From: Psychrobacter namhaensis
Lineage (GTDB): Bacteria; Pseudomonadota; Gammaproteobacteria; Pseudomonadales; Moraxellaceae
Length of the DNA stretch: 64,000 nucleotides
Reading direction: 5' to 3'
Assembly: GCF_016107545.1 (NCBI RefSeq)
Contig: NZ_JABASS010000002.1
Coordinates: 62,001-126,000, forward strand
The position numbers and the translations under genes were made by a program. The notes under the pieces were generated by a model, which was not told where the DNA came from, made no database searches, and saw only the letters and a list, made by a program, of their open reading frames with translations. Below are positions 1 through 8,564 of this stretch, one piece after another. The stretch's first letter is position 1; every line of letters starts with the position of its first letter.

Positions 1-1
1 G

Positions 2-2728
2 GATGCACTCACGCGTTATCACCGCATGGATGGCGACAATACCCTCTGGCAGCCGGGTACGGATCACGCGGGTATTGCCACGCAAATGGTCGTGGAGCGT
101 CGCCTTGAAGCGCAAGGGTTAAAACGCCGTGATATGACACGCGAAGATTTCATCGATAAAGTGTGGGAGTGGAAAGAAGAGTCGGGCGGCAATATCACGA
201 GCCAAATTCGCCGTTTGGGCAGCTCGGTTGATTGGTCGCGTGAGCGCTTTACCATGGATGATGGACTGTCCAATGCGGTAAAAGAAGTGTTTGTCCGTCT
301 GTTCGATGATGGTTTGATTTATCGTGGTAAGCGCCTCGTGAACTGGGACCCAAAATTCCAAACCGCGCTGTCTGATCTAGAAGTCGAAAACCACGACGAA
401 AAAGGCAACTTATGGCATTTCCGCTATCATTTCACGGATAAAGACATCACCACTCAAGATGGCAAAAACTATCTGGTGGTCGCGACCACGCGTCCTGAGA
501 CCTTGCTTGGTGATACGGCAGTGGCAGTCAATCCTAGCGATGAGCGGTATGCACATTTGGTTGGCAAAACCATTACGTTGCCCATCACTGGTCGCGTCGT
601 GCCTATCGTTGCCGATGATTATGTCGAAAAAGACTTTGGCACAGGCTGCGTGAAAATCACCCCAGCGCATGATTTTAACGATTATGAATTGGGTCGTCGT
701 CATAATTTGCCGTTGATTAACATCCTCGATGAGCGCGCCAATATCTTACCCGCGATGGAAGTTTACCCTGATCTGCAAACGCGTGAGCCTAAGCTTGAGA
801 CCACACCTAGTGACCATTTAGGTAACAGCTATGCAGGGCTTGAGCGTTTTACGGCGCGTAAATTTTTAGTGGCGCAAGCAGGCGAGGAGGGCTGGCTAGA
901 AGACATCGAAGACTATGCCCTAAAAGCGCCGCGTGCAGAGCGTGGCGGCACCATCGTTGAGCCGTGGCTGACCGATCAGTGGTATGTGGCGGTGAATAAA
1001 CTGGCCCAGCCTGCGATTGATGCGGTAGAAGACGGCAGCATTGAGTTCGTCCCAGCCCAGTACAAAAACATGTATATGGCATGGATGACCGACTTACAAG
1101 ACTGGTGTATCAGCCGTCAGCTGTGGTGGGGTCATCGCATCCCTGCGTGGTATGACGACGCAACGGGTGAGATCTATGTGGCGCGTGATGAAGCCGAGGT
1201 GCGCACTAAGTACAATCTAAGCGACGACGTGACATTGCGTCAAGATGATGATGTACTCGATACGTGGTTTAGCTCGGGTCTATGGACATTTAGTACGCTT
1301 GACTGGGCAGATGTGAACGCTGATCCGCGTGTGCTAGAGACCTTTCACCCAACCAGCGTGCTCGTGACAGGTTTTGATATTATCTTCTTTTGGGTGGCCC
1401 GCATGATCATGATGACCATGCACTTTGTGAAAAACGAAGATGGCACGCCGCAAGTACCGTTTAAGACCGTCTATGTGCATGGTCTGGTACGTGATAGTAA
1501 TGGTCAAAAGATGTCAAAGTCAAAAGGCAACGTCTTAGATCCGATCGATTTGATCGATGGTATTGAGCTAGAAGCATTGGTCGAAAAACGCACCAGCAAT
1601 ATGATGAATCCCAAAGACGCGGCTAAGATTGAAAAGCAAACCCGTAAAGAGTTCCCAGAAGGCATCCCCGCTTATGGCACCGATGCGCTGCGCTTTACTT
1701 TCACCTCCTTAGCCAGTACTGGTCGCGATATCAACTTTGATCTAAAGCGTGTCGAGGGCTATCGTAACTTCTGTAATAAAATCTGGAACGCCAGCCGTTT
1801 TGTCCTCATGAACTGTGTCGATGGCGAAGGCAGTGCCAAGCCTATCGACCAGACTGCAAACCCTGACGTATGGGAATTACCAGAAAAATGGATCATGAGC
1901 CGTCTGAACTCAAGTATTAAAGACATCCATCAGCACTTTGCCCAGTATCGTCTCGATATGGTCAGCCAGGATATCTATGAGTTTATCTGGAATGAGTACT
2001 GTGACTGGTATGTTGAGCTTGCCAAAGCCAGCCTAAATGATGACTCGGTGTCGGATGAGCGCAAAGCGCAAATCCGCTATGTGCTCCTGCACGTACTCGA
2101 GACCGCGCTACGCTTTACGCACCCAATCATGCCGTATCTGACCGAGCAAATCTGGCAGACCATCGCGCCGCTACTTGGTCGTAAAAACACCGACAGCATC
2201 GTGGTCGCGAGCTATCCACAAACCGATGACAGCCAGATCAGTGAGCAAGTTGAGGCGGATATGGCGTGGCTACAAGAGTTGATCGCGAGCGTCCGTAACG
2301 TCCGTGGTGAGATGAAACTAGGTAATGCGGTACGTCTGCCTGTGCTCCTACAAAACGTCTCTCATGATGAAGAAGCGCGTCTATCACGTATCAAAAACCA
2401 GTTTAAAGTGCTTGCTAAAGTCGAGAGCTTAGAGATCGTCAAAGAAGGTGATGAGGTGCCACTGTCATCATCAAGTATGGTCGGGCAGCTACGTGTCCTC
2501 GTACCAATGAAAGGGCTAATCGATCCTACGGCTGAGCTGGCACGTTTGGGCAAAGCGCACGAAAAGCTACAAAAGCAAGCCGACGGTATCGCGCGTAAGC
2601 TGGGTAATGAAGGCTTTGTCAGTAAAGCGCCAGTCGAAGTGGTCGATGCTGAGAAGGCAAAATTGGCTGAGTTAGAAGGGCAGTTGACCGCGATGACCGC
2701 GCAGATGGAGCAGTTAAAGGCGTTGTAA
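2..2728 (+). CDS. valS: Valine--tRNA ligase, 5'-truncated by the window edge
   Basis: Charges tRNA-Val with valine in the cytoplasm (class I aminoacyl-tRNA synthetase). The reading frame is open from base 2, so the start and the HIGH-type motif lie upstream of the window; about 909 codons remain of a usual ~950. Visible landmarks are the [11 protein letters not shown] stretch just after the missing HIGH region, the editing domain with [15 protein letters not shown], the [18 protein letters not shown] segment, and the KMSKS signature at about 1508-1522. The C-terminus has the ValS coiled-coil arm ([17 protein letters not shown] and onward). A rho-independent terminator follows 26 bases after the stop. 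Identification is very secure. Confidence 0.98.
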   Translation, partial: DALTRYHRMDGDNTLWQPGTDHAGIATQMVVERRLEAQGLKRRDMTREDFIDKVWEWKEESGGNITSQIRRLGSSVDWSRERFTMDDGLSNAVKEVFVRLFDDGLIYRGKRLVNWDPKFQTALSDLEVENHDEKGNLWHFRYHFTDKDITTQDGKNYLVVATTRPETLLGDTAVAVNPSDERYAHLVGKTITLPITGRVVPIVADDYVEKDFGTGCVKITPAHDFNDYELGRRHNLPLINILDERANILPAMEVYPDLQTREPKLETTPSDHLGNSYAGLERFTARKFLVAQAGEEGWLEDIEDYALKAPRAERGGTIVEPWLTDQWYVAVNKLAQPAIDAVEDGSIEFVPAQYKNMYMAWMTDLQDWCISRQLWWGHRIPAWYDDATGEIYVARDEAEVRTKYNLSDDVTLRQDDDVLDTWFSSGLWTFSTLDWADVNADPRVLETFHPTSVLVTGFDIIFFWVARMIMMTMHFVKNEDGTPQVPFKTVYVHGLVRDSNGQKMSKSKGNVLDPIDLIDGIELEALVEKRTSNMMNPKDAAKIEKQTRKEFPEGIPAYGTDALRFTFTSLASTGRDINFDLKRVEGYRNFCNKIWNASRFVLMNCVDGEGSAKPIDQTANPDVWELPEKWIMSRLNSSIKDIHQHFAQYRLDMVSQDIYEFIWNEYCDWYVELAKASLNDDSVSDERKAQIRYVLLHVLETALRFTHPIMPYLTEQIWQTIAPLLGRKNTDSIVVASYPQTDDSQISEQVEADMAWLQELIASVRNVRGEMKLGNAVRLPVLLQNVSHDEEARLSRIKNQFKVLAKVESLEIVKEGDEVPLSSSSMVGQLRVLVPMKGLIDPTAELARLGKAHEKLQKQADGIARKLGNEGFVSKAPVEVVDAEKAKLAELEGQLTAMTAQMEQLKAL

Positions 2729-2753
2729 ATAAAGCGTAAATATCTATAGTAAT

Positions 2754-2790
2754 AAAAAACGCTGTCACACTTGTGATGGCGTTTTTTATT
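2754..2790 (+). terminator. Rho-independent terminator of valS
   Basis: The hairpin pairs AAAAAACGC with GCGTTTTTT around an inner GTCACAC/TTGTGAT stem and ends in a T run. It isolates valS from the TIR operon that starts 100 bases downstream. Confidence 0.85.
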
Positions 2791-2837
2791 GTTCATCACT
2801 TAACATTTTTTACTCTCCGTATTGCCCAATATTTGTA

Positions 2838-2846
2838 TGCTAGAAT
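2838..2846 (+). promoter_or_regulatory. Candidate extended -10 promoter of the TIR operon
   Basis: TGC-TAGAAT is an extended -10 element about 40 bases before the first TIR gene. No good -35 is visible at 16-18 bases (TTGCCC at 2822 is only 13 bases away). It lies after the valS terminator, so the operon probably has its own transcription. Confidence 0.45.
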
Positions 2847-2886
2847 AAAGTTAATATTATTAGGCTAGTTTTCAGGAGAGTTCTTT

Positions 2887-3435
2887 ATGGCATTTTTGAC
2901 TTTACAAGAAGTGCGAAACAAAGCTCGTAGTAAAACATCTACTGGACTTGAGTCAAGAGAAGCTCTAAACAGACAGTTTCAGTTCGATAGTATTAGTCCA
3001 GATAAAACTTACGATATTTTCTTATCACATGCATTCCTAGATGCTGAAACAATCTATGGTTTAAAAATCATTTTAGAGGAAGCAAAGTTTAGTGTATATG
3101 TAGATTGGTACGAAGATTCACATCTCGATAGAAGAAAGGTAACTAAAAAAACAGCAGAGATAATCAGAAAACGTATGAAAAGTTGTAAGTCACTGATATG
3201 TGCCATTACCGAAAATTCTGGAGATTCTAAGTGGATGGTGTGGGAGCTTGGGTATTTTGATGGATTCAGAGGTAAGGTTGCAATATTGGGGCTTACCGAA
3301 AATAGTGAAGATGGTTTTCAAAGTCAAGAGTTTTTAGAACTATATCCATTTGTAGAGCGTCATGACCTTGGTCTGGTGATGAAAGACGATCCTACTAAGC
3401 CTGCTAAATTACTCAGAGATTGGGTTAAATTCTAA
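2887..3435 (+). CDS. TIR-domain protein, first gene of the defense-like operon
   Basis: 182-residue soluble protein with one Toll/interleukin-1 receptor (TIR) domain, a fold that in bacteria often cleaves NAD+ or makes NAD-derived signals. The first TIR strand is TYDIFLSHA (residues 41-49). The putative catalytic glutamate is E120 in WMVWELGYFDG. The ~40 N-terminal residues are polar and unassigned. The start is set by AGGAG nine bases before the ATG. The gene is AT-rich compared with valS, which suggests horizontal acquisition. The next gene starts 13 bases after its stop. Whether it is signal producer or effector cannot be told from sequence; the TIR call itself is strong. Confidence 0.88.
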   Translation: MAFLTLQEVRNKARSKTSTGLESREALNRQFQFDSISPDKTYDIFLSHAFLDAETIYGLKIILEEAKFSVYVDWYEDSHLDRRKVTKKTAEIIRKRMKSCKSLICAITENSGDSKWMVWELGYFDGFRGKVAILGLTENSEDGFQSQEFLELYPFVERHDLGLVMKDDPTKPAKLLRDWVKF

Positions 3436-3448
3436 AGGAACATAACTA

Positions 3449-4630
3449 GTGAAAAAATACTGTTATCAGTTGATAATACTGGGAAAAGATTTTGGTATAA
3501 AAAATGAAATTATTGAGATTTTTCAAAGAAGAGTAGAAGATTTAGGTATAGATTGGAGTAGTTTTATTATTATTGATAATGAAAATTGCGAAGAATATAC
3601 AGACTCTAGTCCAGCTTTCTGTATATATCTAGGAGCTAAAACAGACGACAACAACTTTACCGACTCAGATTTTTTGACTCAAGTAACTAAAGATGCTTCG
3701 CTATTATTACCTGTAGTACAAGGAACACTTGATAATTTTGGAGACTGTATTCCTGAGATCTTAAATAACTACAATGGTATCAATCTTAGCGAAGAAGATA
3801 GAAATCAAAAGATCGAACAGATTGTAAATAATATTCTCGAAGGATTCTCTTTACTTAAAAAGAATCGAAAAATTTTTATAAGTTATAAGCGGAATGAATC
3901 TACCAATGTAGCTATACAGTTGTATGAGAATTTAGAGAAACATGGTTTTGATGTGTTTCTTGATACTCATAGTATTAGGAAGTCAGAGCCATTTCAGGAT
4001 GAACTATGGCATCAAATGGCTGACAGTGAAATAGTGATAATTTTAAATACATCAGACTTTCTAGGCAGTTATTGGACACAACAGGAGCTGGCTACAGCAA
4101 GCCAGTTATTATTAGGTATTGTGATAATCTCATGGCCTGAAAATTCTGATGTCATTGCTAAACATGCACAGATATCATACCCCTTAAAGGTACAAAATAG
4201 TGACTTCGAAAACAGCTATATACATAGTACGTTGAAAGAAAAACCTCTCTCTAAAATTATAGAAAGTGTTGAGAGTATTAGAGCTAGAACTTTGGCTTCA
4301 AGAAGAGATAACTTAATTAGCAATTTTATGAAAATGGCTGAGGAGGAAGGCTACCAAGCATATCTTGATAGTTACAAAATAATTTCTATGGTTAAAAATG
4401 ATAAAGATATTATAGTGATACCTGCAGTAGGCATTCCCAAATCACTAAATTATGAACTCTCTTCAAGCTTTGTTGAAGAAATTAAAAAGAAGAAGTTTGA
4501 GAATATATTTATACTTTATGATGCAACCTGCGTTCGAGATTTTTGGTTGAGGCATTTGAAGTGGTTAGACAGTAGTTTAGTGATAAAGTCATTAAATATC
4601 TTAGAGGTGCCAACATGGATAAACAATTAA
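3449..4630 (+). CDS. Three-part protein with central TIR domain, second gene of the defense-like operon
   Basis: 393-residue protein. Residues 1-135 form an alpha/beta-looking domain with strands such as YQLIILGKD and PAFCIYLGA, possibly a degenerate TIR or flavodoxin-like fold. Residues 140-260 are a clear TIR domain: RKIFISYKRNE, then DVFLDTHSI, then YWTQQELATA with putative catalytic E213. Residues 280-393 are another small Rossmann-like domain (strands DIIVIPAVG and FENIFILYD) that I do not recognise. GTG start with AAAGGAA eight bases upstream. Its last 16 bases overlap the SLOG gene. Strongly AT-rich. I infer a TIR enzyme or effector with flanking sensor or partner-binding domains. Confidence 0.85.
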   Translation: MKKYCYQLIILGKDFGIKNEIIEIFQRRVEDLGIDWSSFIIIDNENCEEYTDSSPAFCIYLGAKTDDNNFTDSDFLTQVTKDASLLLPVVQGTLDNFGDCIPEILNNYNGINLSEEDRNQKIEQIVNNILEGFSLLKKNRKIFISYKRNESTNVAIQLYENLEKHGFDVFLDTHSIRKSEPFQDELWHQMADSEIVIILNTSDFLGSYWTQQELATASQLLLGIVIISWPENSDVIAKHAQISYPLKVQNSDFENSYIHSTLKEKPLSKIIESVESIRARTLASRRDNLISNFMKMAEEEGYQAYLDSYKIISMVKNDKDIIVIPAVGIPKSLNYELSSSFVEEIKKKKFENIFILYDATCVRDFWLRHLKWLDSSLVIKSLNILEVPTWINN

Positions 4631-5199
4631 AACAGATTTTTTTATCTGCAAGTATTCCATTAGTGGAACGTAATCCTTCATATTATGAAACAGCCGATGT
4701 GATTGCTATTCGAGACTGTGTTAGTAGTTTAGCCAAAATCATTTTACCTAATTTTCGTCTAGTCTGGGGTGGCCATCCATCCATTACACCTTTAATAAGC
4801 TCAGTCTTAGAGAGTATAGATGTAAATATTAAAGAGCACGTACATCTTTACCAGTCAGATTATTTCAGACCAACGTTTCCTGTAGAGAATGAGTCATTTT
4901 CTGAATCTCTTATTATTACGGATAATATTGGTAGTTGCGATGAAAGCTTGGCTTTGATGCGCGAAAAGATGATTGTTAATAATGACTTTATTGCTGGTAT
5001 TTTTGTAGGTGGCATGGAAGGGGTAGAAGAAGAATTTGAATTGTTTACCCAGTCTAATCCTAAAGCTATGGTACTTCCAATGGCAAGTACAGGAGCTGCT
5101 GCGTTAGGAATTTATGAGAATGGCAATTTTGATGATTCTTTGAAAGATGACTATGCCTATATAGCTCTATTCTATAGATTATTTAAGGATTATTTGTGA
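4615..5199 (+). CDS. Stand-alone SLOG-domain protein, probable nucleotide sensor
   Basis: 194-residue protein read as a SLOG (SMF/DprA-LOG) Rossmann-like domain. Seen: first strand KQIFLSASIPL, a glycine loop GGHPSIT at residues 52-58, and a second loop GGMEGVEEEF at residues 132-141 that resembles the PGGxGTxxE motif of LOG proteins. In Thoeris, a SLOG domain fused to SIR2 (ThsA) binds the cyclic ADP-ribose signal made by the TIR protein ThsB. Here the SLOG stands alone between two TIR genes, overlapping the upstream gene by 16 bases and the downstream start by 1 base. AGAGGTG precedes the ATG. A receptor role is inference; a hydrolase or phosphoribosyltransferase-like role is possible. Confidence 0.75.
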   Translation: MDKQLKQIFLSASIPLVERNPSYYETADVIAIRDCVSSLAKIILPNFRLVWGGHPSITPLISSVLESIDVNIKEHVHLYQSDYFRPTFPVENESFSESLIITDNIGSCDESLALMREKMIVNNDFIAGIFVGGMEGVEEEFELFTQSNPKAMVLPMASTGAAALGIYENGNFDDSLKDDYAYIALFYRLFKDYL

Positions 5200-5867
5200 T
5201 GGCTAAAAAGATTTTTATATCGTATAAACATAGTGATAATAGTGTTTACCCTTTAAACAATACGTGGAGTTTACAGCCAGCTACAGCACGTGACTATGTT
5301 AATATAATTGAGTTACACTTTAAAGATACTGGCGATCATATATATAAGGGTGAGAGGGGCAATGAAAGCCTTGCAGAATTCAAAAGAGATACCATTAGGG
5401 GTAGATTGGCCGATAAAATATACGATAGTACAGTCACTATAGTTTTAGTATCTCCAAATATGAAAGAATGGATAAGTTTAGAAAAAGACCAGTGGATACC
5501 GTGGGAAATATCATATTCATTAAGAGAAAAAAGCCGTAGTGGTATTCCAAGTAAACCTAATGCAATTTTAGCAGTCATATTGCCAGATAGACATAATAAT
5601 TATGACTACGTAAAAGCTGCGAATTTTGGATTTAATATTCTAAGAGTTAACCAAAATAATTTAAAACATCACTATCCAGCGCAAAGACTTCGTAATGGAT
5701 GTTCTAGTTCCTATATCTTACAGCCAACATGGAAAGAGTTTACAAGTAACTATAATGGCTGGATTGAAGCTGCTTTAGAAATAAGGCAGAACATAGATAA
5801 ATATGAAATATCGAAGTCTGTTGATCAAATTATTTTAAACTCTAAAAATCGTTCCAGCTCTCGCTGA
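5199..5867 (+). CDS. ThsB-like TIR protein (DUF1863 type), last gene of the operon
   Basis: 222-residue protein beginning KKIFISYKHSD, with the long insertion after the first strand (YPLNNTWSLQ...ARDYVNII) typical of the ThsB/DUF1863 branch of TIR domains rather than classical TIR. The putative catalytic glutamate is E103 in QWIPWEISYSL, matching the W-x2-(W/Y)-E-I pattern of ThsB. ThsB proteins make a cyclic ADP-ribose isomer from NAD+ upon phage infection. The ATG shares its A with the TGA stop of the SLOG gene, with AAGGA nine bases upstream; a GTG three bases earlier is the alternative. A terminator hairpin overlaps the last codons. Confidence 0.78.
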   Translation: MAKKIFISYKHSDNSVYPLNNTWSLQPATARDYVNIIELHFKDTGDHIYKGERGNESLAEFKRDTIRGRLADKIYDSTVTIVLVSPNMKEWISLEKDQWIPWEISYSLREKSRSGIPSKPNAILAVILPDRHNNYDYVKAANFGFNILRVNQNNLKHHYPAQRLRNGCSSSYILQPTWKEFTSNYNGWIEAALEIRQNIDKYEISKSVDQIILNSKNRSSSR

Positions 5868-5880
5868 TAGCGGTTTTTTA
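5844..5880 (+). terminator. Weak terminator at the end of the TIR operon
   Basis: AAAATCG and CGGTTTTTT flank an inner CAGC/GCTG stem, followed by a T run. The stop codon of the last TIR gene lies within the hairpin. The stem contains a G-U pair and an internal loop, so strength is uncertain. Confidence 0.5.
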
Positions 5881-6244
5881 ATATCAGTAATCAGTCTATT
5901 ACCTTTAAAGAAATAACACGCTAACGTAAGAAACACCATAAACCATCTCACCATCGGACAACGCGCGCCTTTAAGCAACCTTGCTATTAAGACAGCGCGC
6001 CAATCACGCTCAATTTTATCTGCTAAAGCCCGATAGAGATGGACATGTTCTAAAGCCACTTACCCAACCACTAACCAAACATACCTATTTATTGCAAAAA
6101 CCTCGTAAAAATAGTCTTGTAGCATCTGTGGTGATATTGCATGCTAAATGTCCTATATAGGGAGTTATCGCAGGCAGCATGTTAGCCGCTTAACCTCTAT
6201 GTATTAATAGCCGCCATTTAACATCAGCCACTTAATACGATCCA
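5868..6244. other. Intergenic region after the TIR operon
   Basis: About 377 bases with base composition back near the chromosomal average. GCGCGC occurs twice, about 40 bases apart (near 5959 and 5996). A 74-codon minus-strand frame reaching into the last TIR gene has no homology I recognise and no good ribosome site. It could be the decayed edge of a displaced gene, but I see no clear function. Confidence 0.4.
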
Positions 6245-6679
6245 ATGACATCATTTATGAGCCAAAACAAAAAAGTGTTTTATTATCGCCCAAAGACCAA
6301 TCAATCCACTAGTCCGACAGTACGTTGGACGTTTGTGACACTCGGTTGGATATTTTTTGTATTGGGGATCATAGGGGTGCTGTTGCCCGTGATGCCGACC
6401 GCGCCGTTTATACTGCTAGCAGCAGGGTGCTGGGCGCGTAGCTCTAAGCGCTTTCATTTTTGGCTGATTAATCATAAATACTTTGGTAAATTTATTCGTG
6501 ATTGGGAGGATCGCCACGCCGTACCGCTGTATGCTAAGTGGCTGGCAACGATCATGATGACCCTATCCACCGCCATGTTATTTTATCAGCTGCCTGCTGA
6601 CATGATATGGGTGGCATGGCTGGTAGCGACCGTCTGTAGCGGGGTAGCAGTGTATTTGTTCCGTTTACCAAATGCCTAA
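6245..6679 (+). CDS. ybaN: YbaN/DUF454 inner-membrane protein
   Basis: 144-residue membrane protein of the DUF454 family. Its hallmark is the first membrane segment followed by GVLLPVMPTAPFILLAAGCWARSS, then an H-x-W-L stretch and a second hydrophobic pair near the C-terminus. Function in the family is not established. The ATG lacks a clear Shine-Dalgarno; an in-frame ATG twelve bases later is an alternative. It stands alone between the TIR operon and the cold-shock gene. Confidence 0.85.
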   Translation: MTSFMSQNKKVFYYRPKTNQSTSPTVRWTFVTLGWIFFVLGIIGVLLPVMPTAPFILLAAGCWARSSKRFHFWLINHKYFGKFIRDWEDRHAVPLYAKWLATIMMTLSTAMLFYQLPADMIWVAWLVATVCSGVAVYLFRLPNA

Positions 6680-6746
6680 AATGGTTGCAATTAGGGCCAA
6701 AAATAGCGAAAAATCGGCTTCAGTTACATGAAATATGAGATAAGGC

Positions 6747-6775
6747 TTGCGATAAGCGGCTGTTCCCCTTATAAT
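6747..6775 (+). promoter_or_regulatory. Promoter of the cold-shock gene
   Basis: TTGCGA and TATAAT separated by 17 bases. Predicted transcription start is near 6782, giving an untranslated leader of about 140 bases. Long leaders are typical of cspA-type mRNAs, whose structure changes with temperature. Confidence 0.7.
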
Positions 6776-6924
6776 ACGCTCAAGCTTAAGAGCAGTTCTG
6801 CACCAAATCATTACCTCGTAGTATTAGTTATAATCCTTCGTTTTAATATTTATCGTTCAGTAGCTATTTGCAAGCGTTACCGGTCACTAGGCCATTAAAT
6901 AAATTTAAAAGTAGGATTATCAAT

Positions 6925-7134
6925 ATGTCAGATACTCAAAAAGGTACAGTTAAGTGGTTCAACGAAGCTAAAGGCTTTGGTTTTATCGCTCCAGAAACTG
7001 GCGCAGACGTTTTTGCTCATTACAGCGAAATCACTGGTTCAGGTTTCAAAACTTTGGCTGAAGGCCAAGAAGTTGAGTTCACTGTAACTCAAGGCCAAAA
7101 AGGCCCACAAGCACATAACATCGTTGCTATCTAA
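6925..7134 (+). CDS. Cold-shock protein of the CspA family
   Basis: 69-residue single cold-shock domain that binds single-stranded nucleic acid and acts as an RNA chaperone. RNP1 is KGFGFI (residues 16-21) and RNP2 is VFAHY (29-33, usually VFVHF). The start is the ATG at 6925, preceded by AGGAT; an upstream in-frame ATG at 6868 would add 19 residues foreign to the family. It has its own promoter, long leader and terminator, so it is monocistronic. Which csp paralogue it is cannot be told. Confidence 0.95.
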   Translation: MSDTQKGTVKWFNEAKGFGFIAPETGADVFAHYSEITGSGFKTLAEGQEVEFTVTQGQKGPQAHNIVAI

Positions 7135-7174
7135 TTTGTCTTTTATAGATGAATAATTAGATAAACAGATGTAT

Positions 7175-7204
7175 AAAAAACGGACCTTCGGGTTCGTTTT
7201 TTTT
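7175..7204 (+). terminator. Terminator of the cold-shock gene
   Basis: Stem AACGGACC/GGTTCGTT closed by a UUCG tetraloop and followed by eight T residues: a textbook strong terminator. Confidence 0.9.
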
Positions 7205-7236
7205 GTCTGCGATTTAGGGGTAGCAGCCCATAGAAC

Positions 7237-7278
7237 TAACAATGCCTACAACCATCGCGATGGTCGTAGGCATTGTTA
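7237..7278. repeat. 42-base near-perfect palindrome
   Basis: Arms TAACAATGCCTAC-A-ACCATCG and CGATGGT-C-GTAGGCATTGTTA pair at 20 of 21 positions with no loop. It lies between the convergent cold-shock gene and yeiH. No T run follows on either strand, so a classical terminator is unlikely; cruciform extrusion, a protein site or an mRNA-end stabiliser are possible. Confidence 0.8.
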
Positions 7279-7317
7279 ATGTTGAATCATAACAAATAGA
7301 TCAGTGGTAGTAATATA

Positions 7318-8409
7318 CTAAATCAAGCTAACCGCAATATTGATCAAACCCCCACCAAGGATAAGCCAAGCAAACATCATGGCACCCAAAATCAGCGGCT
7401 TAATGCCAGCTTGTTTGATGGCGCTTAAGTGGGTGGTCAGACCGAGCGCAAACATGGCCATCGTAAGCAGCACATCATCGAGCATGACCATACTACGCAC
7501 CAATCCTGCATTCATCGGTACCCAAGTGTGTACTAGCACGACCGCAATAAAGATAAAGGCGAACCACGGGACTTTGACCTGTTGTATACGCTTTATGAGT
7601 GAAGGCCGATCACTATCGTCAATATTGTCGCTATTGTCTGTGGTTAAGGCAAAAGACAGCACAAGCAAAAAAGGCGCCAGCATCATGACCCGTATCATCT
7701 TGGTGACGACCGCCGTGTCACCAACCTCGGTACTGATAGCGTTACCAGCCACCACCACTTGTGCCACTTCATGTATGGTTGAGCCAGTATAAATACCATA
7801 CTGCTGAGTGTTAAGCCAAGGTTGCAGCCAACCCAGATGATATAAGAAGGGGTAGAGGAGCATAGCGATAGTACCAAAAACCACCACGGTTGCCACGGCG
7901 ATAGTCACCTTATGCGCTTCCGCTTTGACGACTGGCTCTGCGGCTATCACCGCGGCGGCACCGCAAATACTGGCACCTGAGCCAATCAGTAAGGTTGTCT
8001 GTTTATCGACCTTTAGCCATCTTGTGCCTAGCCAATAAGTGAGTAAAAAGGTCGATGTCAATACTAGGGCATCCGTCATAATCGCAGGCATACCTACGCT
8101 TGAGACTTGTGTCAGTGTCAGCTTAAAACCATAAAACATGATGGCAAGGCGCAGTACCTGACCTTTAGCAAAGCCAACGCCCATATTTAAGCGATCAGCA
8201 AAACTAGGGTAGATGGTATTGCCCAATACCATACCCAGCAAAATCGCCAGCGTTAAAGAGGACAAGCCGACAACCCGTCCGTCTGTCCAAACCTCTAGGC
8301 TCATATCCAGCCACAAACAAAACAAACTGCCGACAAGTACCACCACTAACCCAGCCAAATGGCGGTTATTTGGGCAATAATGGGTCACTGTTTGGGCTAA
8401 GGCGTGCAT
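7318..8409 (-). CDS. yeiH: YeiH-family (UPF0324) putative sulfate exporter-like membrane protein
   Basis: 363-residue polytopic inner-membrane protein with about ten hydrophobic segments. Family marks seen are AILLGMVLGNTI, the G-x-x-L-R-LAIMFYGFKLT segment, LLIGSGASICGAAAVIA and IHEVAQVVVAGNA. The PSE/UPF0324 family is of uncertain transport activity. It is divergent from a YeiE-like LysR gene with a 155-base shared control region, the same pairing as in enterobacteria. An AGGA lies a little far (about 10 bases) from the ATG. Confidence 0.9.
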   Translation of the reverse strand: MHALAQTVTHYCPNNRHLAGLVVVLVGSLFCLWLDMSLEVWTDGRVVGLSSLTLAILLGMVLGNTIYPSFADRLNMGVGFAKGQVLRLAIMFYGFKLTLTQVSSVGMPAIMTDALVLTSTFLLTYWLGTRWLKVDKQTTLLIGSGASICGAAAVIAAEPVVKAEAHKVTIAVATVVVFGTIAMLLYPFLYHLGWLQPWLNTQQYGIYTGSTIHEVAQVVVAGNAISTEVGDTAVVTKMIRVMMLAPFLLVLSFALTTDNSDNIDDSDRPSLIKRIQQVKVPWFAFIFIAVVLVHTWVPMNAGLVRSMVMLDDVLLTMAMFALGLTTHLSAIKQAGIKPLILGAMMFAWLILGGGLINIAVSLI

Positions 8410-8503
8410 GACTGTCTGTCCTATTGTCTAAAATCTAAATAAGCATAAGCTTATGAATAGACAGTATAAGCCACCACAAACTATAATAAAAACAGATTAA
8501 TAA

Positions 8504-8516
8504 GATAGAAACTATC
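8504..8516. promoter_or_regulatory. Candidate LysR-type operator between yeiH and the LysR gene
   Basis: GATAG-AAA-CTATC is a small inverted repeat containing an A/T-rich T-N11-A type core, midway between divergent yeiH and its LysR neighbour. A second palindrome, CATAAGCTTATG, lies at 8444-8455. Both are plausible regulator sites; neither is proven. Confidence 0.4.
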
Positions 8517-8564
8517 GAATTTTTAGGTAAAATATAATAAAAACAACTGAAGGTCGTATAAAAC

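Noticed and set aside
2887..5867. Calling the TIR operon a standard Thoeris system
   Set aside because: A ThsB-like TIR is present, but no SIR2-SLOG fusion, macro-TM or Caspase-like effector is seen, so a typed Thoeris label is not supported.
5835..6059. 74-codon minus-strand frame overlapping the end of the last TIR gene
   Set aside because: No recognised family, no ribosome site, and part of it is the antisense of a real gene. At most a gene remnant.
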